A program made the position numbers and the translations under genes. Positions 5,873-10,429 of a stretch of 10,429 bases of DNA are shown piece after piece. The notes under the pieces are model-generated. The model was not told where the DNA came from. It saw only the letters and a program-made list of their open reading frames with translations, and ran no database searches. The stretch comes from CAIYZT01 sp052387855 (GTDB lineage Bacteria; Pseudomonadota; Alphaproteobacteria; Rhodobacterales; Rhodobacteraceae). The stretch lies in NCBI GenBank assembly GCA_052387855.1, contig JBQTIT010000108.1:1-10429 (forward strand), read 5' to 3'. Positions within the stretch are counted from its first letter, which is position 1; each line of letters starts with the position of its first letter.

Positions 5873-6685
5873 ATGGGAAACTTTCAGGACGTGTTCGGCA
5901 CGGGCAAGCCGGTGATCGGCATGGTGCATCTGGGCGCGCTGCCCGGCGCGCCGCTGCACGATGGGGCCGCCGGCCTTGACGGTCTGGTCGCGGCCGCCCG
6001 CGCCGATCTGGCGGCGCTTCAGGCCGCCGGCTTTGACGCCGTGATGTTCGGCAACGAAAACGACCGGCCCTATGAATTCAAGGTCGACACCGCCTCGACC
6101 GCGACCATGGCCTATGTCATCGGCCGTCTGCGGGACGAGATCCGCGTGCCCTTTGGCGTCAACGTGCTGTGGGATCCGATGTCCTCGGTCGCGCTGGCGG
6201 CGGCCACCGGCGCGCGGTTCGTGCGCGAGATCTTCACCGGCACCTACGCCAGCGACATGGGCCCCTGGACGCCCGACGCCGGCGCCGCGCTGCGCTATCG
6301 CCAGCGGCTGGGCCGGGGCGATCTGGCGATGCTCTACAACGTCAGCGCCGAGTTTGCAGACAGCCTGGACCGGCGCCCGCTGCCCGACCGGGCCCGCTCT
6401 GCCGTGTTCTCATCGGTCCCCGACGCGGTGCTGGTCTCGGGCCAGATCACCGGCGAGGCGGCGGCGATGAGCGATCTTGAGGCGGTCAAGGCGGCGCTGC
6501 CGACGACCCCGGTGCTGGCCAACACCGGCGTCAAGCACGCCACCATCGCCGATGTGCTGCGCGTGGCCGATGGCTGCGTGGTCGGCTCGGCGCTGAAGGT
6601 GGACGGGCACACCTGGAACGCGGTCGATCCGGCCAGGGCGACGGATTTCATGGCCCGCGCCCGCGCCGCACGTGGGGGGCGCTGA
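5873..6685 (+). CDS. BtpA/SgcQ-family protein
   Basis: 270-residue soluble TIM-barrel-type protein of the BtpA/SgcQ family, named after cyanobacterial BtpA (photosystem I biogenesis) and E. coli SgcQ (sugar cluster); to my knowledge the biochemical reaction is not firmly established. Family motifs: GMVHLGALPGAP near the N-terminus, GNENDRPY (60-67), GVNVLWDP (95-102; many relatives have NVLRND here), REIFTGTYASDMGPW, LVSGQITGEAA, LANTGVK and the C-terminal phosphate-loop-like VVGSALKVDG. Length is normal. The ATG at 5873 has AAGGAG 6 nt upstream. It is the first of four closely packed genes; the M42-type gene overlaps its stop by one base (TGATG). Its partner and its kinase-rich neighbours suggest a sugar or sugar-phosphate processing role rather than photosystem work. 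Confidence 0.9.
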   Translation: MGNFQDVFGTGKPVIGMVHLGALPGAPLHDGAAGLDGLVAAARADLAALQAAGFDAVMFGNENDRPYEFKVDTASTATMAYVIGRLRDEIRVPFGVNVLWDPMSSVALAAATGARFVREIFTGTYASDMGPWTPDAGAALRYRQRLGRGDLAMLYNVSAEFADSLDRRPLPDRARSAVFSSVPDAVLVSGQITGEAAAMSDLEAVKAALPTTPVLANTGVKHATIADVLRVADGCVVGSALKVDGHTWNAVDPARATDFMARARAARGGR

Positions 6686-7770
6686 TGGAGCGGCTGCGTC
6701 AGGACCTCAAGGCGCTGATGCTGATCTCGGGCCTTTCGGGGCACGAAGAGCCGGTCGCCGCCTGGCTGCGCGCCGCCCTGGACGCGGCCGGCATCGCCAG
6801 CCGCACCGACCGTCTGGGCAACCTGATCGCCAGCCTGTTGGGCGATCCGGCCAAGCCCTCGGTGATGATCTTTGCCCATATGGACCAGCTTGGTTTCATC
6901 GTGCGCAAGATTGAGGCTGACGGTCTGATCCGGGTCGAGCGGTTGGGCGGGGTTTCCGAACGCGCCGCGGCGGCGCAGGTCGTGGAGATCGGCACGCCGG
7001 CCGGCCCGGTGCCGGGGATCATCATGGTCAAGGCCCACCATGCGACGACGCCCGAGGAAAAGGACAAGGTGCTCAAGGCACCCGACCTGCGCATCGACAC
7101 CGGCCACGGGTCCAAGGCGGCGGTCGAGGCGGCGGGCATCCGCATCGGCGCCCCGGTCACCTATGCGCCGCGCGTGGTCGACCTTGCCGGGGGTCGCATC
7201 GCGGGGACCTGCGTCGACGACCGCGCGGGCTGCGCGGCGCTGCTGGCGCTGGCGCGCGCCATCGCCGGGCAGGGCGGGCTGCCGACCGTGCATCTGGTCT
7301 GGACGGTGCAAGAGGAATTCAACCTTCGCGGCGCGCAGGTCGCCGCCCAGGCGCTGCGGCCCGACATCGCCTGGCAGATCGACCTGATGCTGGCCACCGA
7401 CACCCCCGACATGGCCGACCGGGGCGAGATGGCACTGGGGGCCGGGCCGGGGATCAGCCTATATTCCTTTCACGGGCGCGGCACGCTGAACGGGGTGCTG
7501 CCGCATCCCGCCCTGGTGCGCCTGATGGAAGAGGCCGCCGCCGGCGCCGGCCTCACCCTGCAACGCTCGGCCCAGACCGGGGTGCTGACGGACCTCTCCT
7601 ATGTCCAGCTTGTGGGCGAGGGGGTGGCCGCCATCGAAATCGGCTTTCCGATGCGCCATTCGCACACCGCGCTGGAAAGCTGCGATCTGGCCGATCTGCA
7701 GGGCCTTGTGCGCCTGATGCACGAGGCGCTGGTGTGCATCCCCGCCGCCATGCGGCTGGAGCGGGGCTGA
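6685..7770 (+). CDS. M42-family metallopeptidase-fold protein (SgcX/FrvX-like)
   Basis: 361-residue protein of the M42 glutamyl aminopeptidase/'endoglucanase' family, cytosolic and normally a large oligomer. All expected dinuclear metal-site residues are seen: H65 and D67 in FAHMDQLGF, D178/D179 in CVDDRAGC, the general-base and ligand pair E210/E211 in TVQEEFNLRGA, D239 in ATDTPD and H327 in MRHSHTALES. It therefore looks catalytically competent. The start overlaps the upstream stop by one base, with a G-run 5 nt before. In E. coli, M42 relatives SgcX and FrvX occur in sugar operons, SgcX alongside SgcQ, and the same pairing is seen here. It may split an amide- or peptide-linked sugar derivative rather than ordinary peptides; that is inference. 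Confidence 0.92.
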   Translation: MERLRQDLKALMLISGLSGHEEPVAAWLRAALDAAGIASRTDRLGNLIASLLGDPAKPSVMIFAHMDQLGFIVRKIEADGLIRVERLGGVSERAAAAQVVEIGTPAGPVPGIIMVKAHHATTPEEKDKVLKAPDLRIDTGHGSKAAVEAAGIRIGAPVTYAPRVVDLAGGRIAGTCVDDRAGCAALLALARAIAGQGGLPTVHLVWTVQEEFNLRGAQVAAQALRPDIAWQIDLMLATDTPDMADRGEMALGAGPGISLYSFHGRGTLNGVLPHPALVRLMEEAAAGAGLTLQRSAQTGVLTDLSYVQLVGEGVAAIEIGFPMRHSHTALESCDLADLQGLVRLMHEALVCIPAAMRLERG

Positions 7771-7771
7771 A

Positions 7772-9259
7772 ATGCTGTTCCTGGGCGTCGACATCGGCAC
7801 CTATCAGTCAAAGGGCGTGCTGGTGGACGCCGAGGGGCGGATTCGCGCCCAGGCCGCGCGCGATCACAAGATGCAGGTGCCCCGTCCCGGCTGGGCCGAA
7901 CATGACGCGGATCAGGACTGGTGGGGCGATTTCGTGTTCATCACCAAGGCCTTGCTGGCAGAAAGCAAGGCGAGCCCCACAGAGATTGCCGCCGTGGCAA
8001 CCTCGGCCATCGGCCCCTGCATGCTGCCGGTGGACGCCGCCGGCACCCCCCTGCGCAACGGCGTGCTCTACGGCGTCGACACCCGCGCCAGCGCCCAGAT
8101 CGCGGCGCTGGAGGCCCGCATCGGCCCCGCGCGCATCCTTGAATGCTGCGGCAACGCCCTGACCTCGCAATCGGTCGGGCCCAAGATCCTGTGGCTGAAG
8201 GAGGAGGAGCCCGACCACTACGCCCGCGCCGCCCATATCCTGACCTCGACCTCCTACCTGACCTTCCGGCTGACCGGCGAGCGGGTGATCGACCATTACA
8301 CCGCCGCCAATTTCGCCCCCCTCTACGACATCCGCCGCCAGGATTGGTCGGCCGACCTGGCCCCGGGCATCCTGCCGCTCGGCCGCCTGCCGCGCCTGAT
8401 GTGGTCGACCGGGATCGCCGGCCCTGTCACGGCGGCGGCGGCGGCCGAAACCGGCCTTGCCGCCGGCACCCCGGTCACCTGCGGCACCATCGACGCCGCG
8501 GCCGAGGCGGTCTCGGTCGGGGTCGCCGCACCGGGGCAGATGATGCTGATGTACGGCTCGACCATCTTCATCATCCAGGTGCTGGACCGCCCGCTGCTGG
8601 ATGCGCGCCTGTGGTCCGCGCCCTGGCTCTTTCCCGGCCAGCACGCCTCGATGGCCGGTCTGGCCACCTCGGGCACCCTGACCCACTGGTTCCGCGACCA
8701 TCTGGCGCGCGATCTGCCGGCCGGGGCCGCCTTTGGCCGGCTCGGCGCCGAGGCCGCCGCCACCCCCAAGGGCGCGCGCGGCCTTCTGTGCCTGCCCCAT
8801 TTCAGCGGCGAGCGCACGCCCCTGCACGACCCCCTGGCCAAGGGCGCCTTCTTTGGCCTGAACCTGACCCATGGACGGGGCGAGATCTACCGCGCCCTGC
8901 TCGAAGGCATCGCCGCCGCCACGGCCCAGGTGATGGAAACCTATGCCGCGCTCGGCGCCGCTCCGAAAGAAGTGCGCGCGGTGGGCGGCGGCGTGAACAA
9001 TCCTGTCTGGCTGCAAGCCACGTCAGACCTCAGCGGCCTGACGCAGCACCTGTCGGAAAAATCGCTCGGCGCCAGCTATGGCGATGCCTTCCTGGCCGCC
9101 CTGGCCGTGGGCGCCGCCGTGCCGGCCGACATCGCCCGCTGGAACCCCGCCAGCGGCAGCGTGAGCCCCGAAACGGTGCCCGCCTATGCCCGCCAATACC
9201 CGCTCTGGAAGCGGCTCTACACCCAGACCCGCGACATCGCCCACGCGCTGGAGGGATGA
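7772..9259 (+). CDS. FGGY-family carbohydrate kinase
   Basis: 495-residue ATP-dependent kinase with the two-domain ASKHA fold. The N-terminal phosphate loop GVDIGTYQSKG (5-15) is followed by the sugar-side motif GWAEHDADQDWW (40-51) and D103 in YGVDTRA. The catalytic base is D241 in CGTIDAAAEA; the C-terminal nucleotide-binding GGGVNNPVW begins at 405. Overall shape is xylulokinase-like, but the xylulokinase substrate motif GQMHG is replaced by SAIGPC (78-83), so D-xylulose is unlikely to be the substrate. The ATG at 7772 comes one base after the M42 stop. As the second sugar kinase of the locus it probably acts on a ketose or polyol made in the same pathway. The sequence shows no damage. Confidence 0.93.
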   Translation: MLFLGVDIGTYQSKGVLVDAEGRIRAQAARDHKMQVPRPGWAEHDADQDWWGDFVFITKALLAESKASPTEIAAVATSAIGPCMLPVDAAGTPLRNGVLYGVDTRASAQIAALEARIGPARILECCGNALTSQSVGPKILWLKEEEPDHYARAAHILTSTSYLTFRLTGERVIDHYTAANFAPLYDIRRQDWSADLAPGILPLGRLPRLMWSTGIAGPVTAAAAAETGLAAGTPVTCGTIDAAAEAVSVGVAAPGQMMLMYGSTIFIIQVLDRPLLDARLWSAPWLFPGQHASMAGLATSGTLTHWFRDHLARDLPAGAAFGRLGAEAAATPKGARGLLCLPHFSGERTPLHDPLAKGAFFGLNLTHGRGEIYRALLEGIAAATAQVMETYAALGAAPKEVRAVGGGVNNPVWLQATSDLSGLTQHLSEKSLGASYGDAFLAALAVGAAVPADIARWNPASGSVSPETVPAYARQYPLWKRLYTQTRDIAHALEG

Positions 9260-9262
9260 GCC

Positions 9263-9997
9263 ATGGACTTTGCCCGCCTTCGTCCCCACCAACTGCAAGC
9301 CGCCATCGCCGCCAACCTGCCGGTGGTGCTGCCGATCGGCGTTCTGGAATACCACGGCGCGCATCTTCCCAGCGGCGTCGATCTTCTGGCGGTGACCGAG
9401 GTTCTGGCCCGCCTCGGGGACCGGATCGTCACCCTGCCGCCCTTCGCCTATGGCGCGGCCTCCCATGCCGTCGCGGGGCCCGAGGGCACCGGCACGCTGC
9501 ACATCGATGCCGCCGCCCTCCTGCCCCTAGCCGAGGCGCTCTTTACCGCGCTCCTGCGCGCGGGCTTTCGCAACATCCGCGGCGTCATCCACCACCAGAC
9601 CGAAGGCTTCGATCAGGGCATGCCCACCGACCTCGCCTTTCGCCTGGCCGGCCGCAACGCGATCATGCGCTTTCTGGAACAGTCCCGGGGCCCCGGCTGG
9701 TGGGGCGCGCGCGGCATGGCCGACTATTACGCGACCCAGGCCCAGGGCGCCGATCCCTTCAACTGGATCCGCATCCTGCCGCTCTTTCCTAAGGGCGCCG
9801 ATTTCCCCTTTGACCACGCCGGACGTGGCGAGACGGCGCTGATGCAGGCGCTGGCCCCCGAAACGGTCGACATCGCCCGCGCCCATCAGGGGGATCACTG
9901 GTACACCGAAGACGCCCCCGGGGCCTCGTCCGTCCTTGGCGAGGCGGGCATCCAGATCGCCCTCAGTCACCTGCGCCGGGAATTCAACCTGCCCTGA
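9263..9997 (+). CDS. Creatininase-family hydrolase with divergent metal motif
   Basis: 244-residue member of the creatininase family (creatinine amidohydrolase, MftE, FAPy deformylase), which hydrolyses cyclic or formyl amides with a dinuclear metal site. The first motif is typical: PIGVLEYHGAHLPSGVD, giving E29, H31 and D40 with the spacing of creatininase. The second, normally NGHGGN (NGHYEN in creatininase), is HHQTEG (110-115), so the usual His ligand aligns with Q112, with H111 next to it. The third, usually HAGExET, is HAGRGET (185-191), losing the first Glu but keeping E190. Family membership is sound, but creatinine is unlikely as substrate; a cyclic amide, lactone or glycosylamine-like sugar derivative is possible. 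It starts 3 nt after the kinase stop, with GAGGG 7 nt upstream, and ends the operon. Confidence 0.88.
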   Translation: MDFARLRPHQLQAAIAANLPVVLPIGVLEYHGAHLPSGVDLLAVTEVLARLGDRIVTLPPFAYGAASHAVAGPEGTGTLHIDAAALLPLAEALFTALLRAGFRNIRGVIHHQTEGFDQGMPTDLAFRLAGRNAIMRFLEQSRGPGWWGARGMADYYATQAQGADPFNWIRILPLFPKGADFPFDHAGRGETALMQALAPETVDIARAHQGDHWYTEDAPGASSVLGEAGIQIALSHLRREFNLP

Positions 9998-10111
9998 GCC
10001 CATTCACTTTGGGAAAAATATCCTTGTCCGCCATCAGCGCCCATGGAACAGTTTAGCCTGATTGCGTAGCGGATGGTTTGCGGCTCATCTTGACCCCACG
10101 TGGAGGTGGAG
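9998..10111. other. Junction between the sugar operon and an IS element
   Basis: Non-coding, with more A/T than the surroundings (for example GGGAAAAATATCC near 10010). It holds the end of the operon and the left end of the insertion sequence. CCCA/TGGG near 10000 makes only a 4-bp stem, so no terminator is called. A GGAGG at 10102-10106 is the ribosome binding site for the transposase gene, 5 nt before its ATG. Confidence 0.5.
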
Positions 10112-10429
10112 ATGAGAAAGAACCCCGTGACGACGAAGGCTCCTGCCGAACAGGTCGTGAAGGACATCCGGCGCGCGACGCGCAAGCTGCATTCGTCTGA
10201 GGAGAAGATCCGGATTGTCTTGTCCGGGCTTCGTGGCGAAGACAGCATCGCCGAGTTGTGCCGCAAGGAGGGCATTGCCCAAAGCCTGTATTACAGCTGG
10301 TCCAAGGAGTTCCTTGAAGCTGGTAAGAAGCGGCTGGCTGGCGACACCGCCCGCCAGGCCAGCACGGGCGAGGTCAAGGACCTGCGCGCCGAGGCCACTG
10401 CGCTGAAGGAACTCGTGGCTGACCTGACC
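10044..10429 (+). mobile_element. IS3-type insertion sequence, left part only
   Basis: An IS3-type OrfA with a short untranslated region marks the left part of an insertion sequence continuing past the window. The left boundary is uncertain: TGGAACAGTTTAGCC at 10044 is a candidate terminal end (IS3 ends begin with TG, and a ~68-nt leader is usual), but without the right end the inverted repeat and target duplication cannot be checked. Confidence 0.5.
10112..10429 (+). CDS. IS3-family transposase OrfA (partial, runs off window)
   Basis: 106 codons from an ATG with GGAGG 5 nt upstream to the window edge without a stop. The Lys/Arg-rich start is followed by a helix-turn-helix (about residues 27-75) with the typical IS3 OrfA run of EEKIRIVLSGLRGEDSIAEL, CRKEGIAQSLYYSWSKEF and LEAGKKRLAGDTA, then the start of a heptad leucine region (about 85-106) used for multimerisation. 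OrfA binds the IS ends; the catalytic OrfB, usually made by -1 frameshifting, should lie beyond the right edge. Codon use is less extreme in GC than in the neighbouring genes (TTG, AAG, GCT, GGT occur freely), consistent with recent transfer. Confidence 0.88.
   Translation, partial: MRKNPVTTKAPAEQVVKDIRRATRKLHSSEEKIRIVLSGLRGEDSIAELCRKEGIAQSLYYSWSKEFLEAGKKRLAGDTARQASTGEVKDLRAEATALKELVADLT

Noticed and set aside
6334..7311. Minus-strand open frame of 325 codons opposite the BtpA-like and M42 genes
   Set aside because: No recognisable motif, no ribosome binding site of note, and it straddles the join of two real genes on the other strand.
8143..9792. Long plus-strand open frame (549 codons) across the FGGY kinase and creatininase genes
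   Set aside because: It overlaps two recognised genes in another frame, and its product is almost all Arg/Pro/Gly/Ala.

Overview
The window reads as a high-GC alphaproteobacterial chromosome segment, probably Rhodobacteraceae (Paracoccus/Rhodobacter-like). This is inferred from the codon bias, the GCC/CTG/GGC-rich third positions and the gene content; no rRNA or marker gene is present to prove it. It is an accessory carbohydrate-catabolism locus flanked by a non-coding palindromic repeat on the left and an insertion sequence on the right.

Layout. Positions 1-518 hold about two and a half tandem copies of a ~190-210 bp, palindrome-rich, apparently non-coding repeat. Next come two back-to-back divergons. 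Divergon 1 has a UxaA/GarD-family sugar-acid dehydratase (519-2036, minus), facing away from a GntR/FCD regulator (2148-2882), a RhaI-like TIM-barrel sugar isomerase (2887-3855) and a PfkB-family sugar kinase (3845-4753). Divergon 2 has an aldo/keto reductase of the L-fucose/D-threo-aldose dehydrogenase type (4761-5798, minus), facing away from a tight four-gene operon (5873-9997): BtpA/SgcQ-family protein, M42/SgcX-like metallopeptidase-fold protein, FGGY kinase and creatininase-family hydrolase. An IS3-type OrfA starts at 10112 and runs off the window.

How it fits together. Both divergent intergenic regions carry nearly the same 16-bp sequence, CTAACATG(C/T)TAG(C/T)ATG, which overlaps candidate -10 hexamers (TAACAT). 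I infer that it is the operator of the GntR regulator and that all eight enzyme genes form one regulon. The enzymes suggest two chemistries: oxidation then dehydration (aldo/keto reductase, then the UxaA-like dehydratase) and isomerisation then phosphorylation (RhaI-like isomerase, then the FGGY and/or PfkB kinase). The neighbouring SgcQ-like and SgcX-like genes recall the poorly understood E. coli sgc cluster. The creatininase-family gene has an altered active-site motif. No transporter, lactonase-family gene or aldolase is visible, so the substrate is unknown; an unusual or modified aldose (6-deoxyhexose or pentose, perhaps an N- or O-linked derivative) is the best guess.
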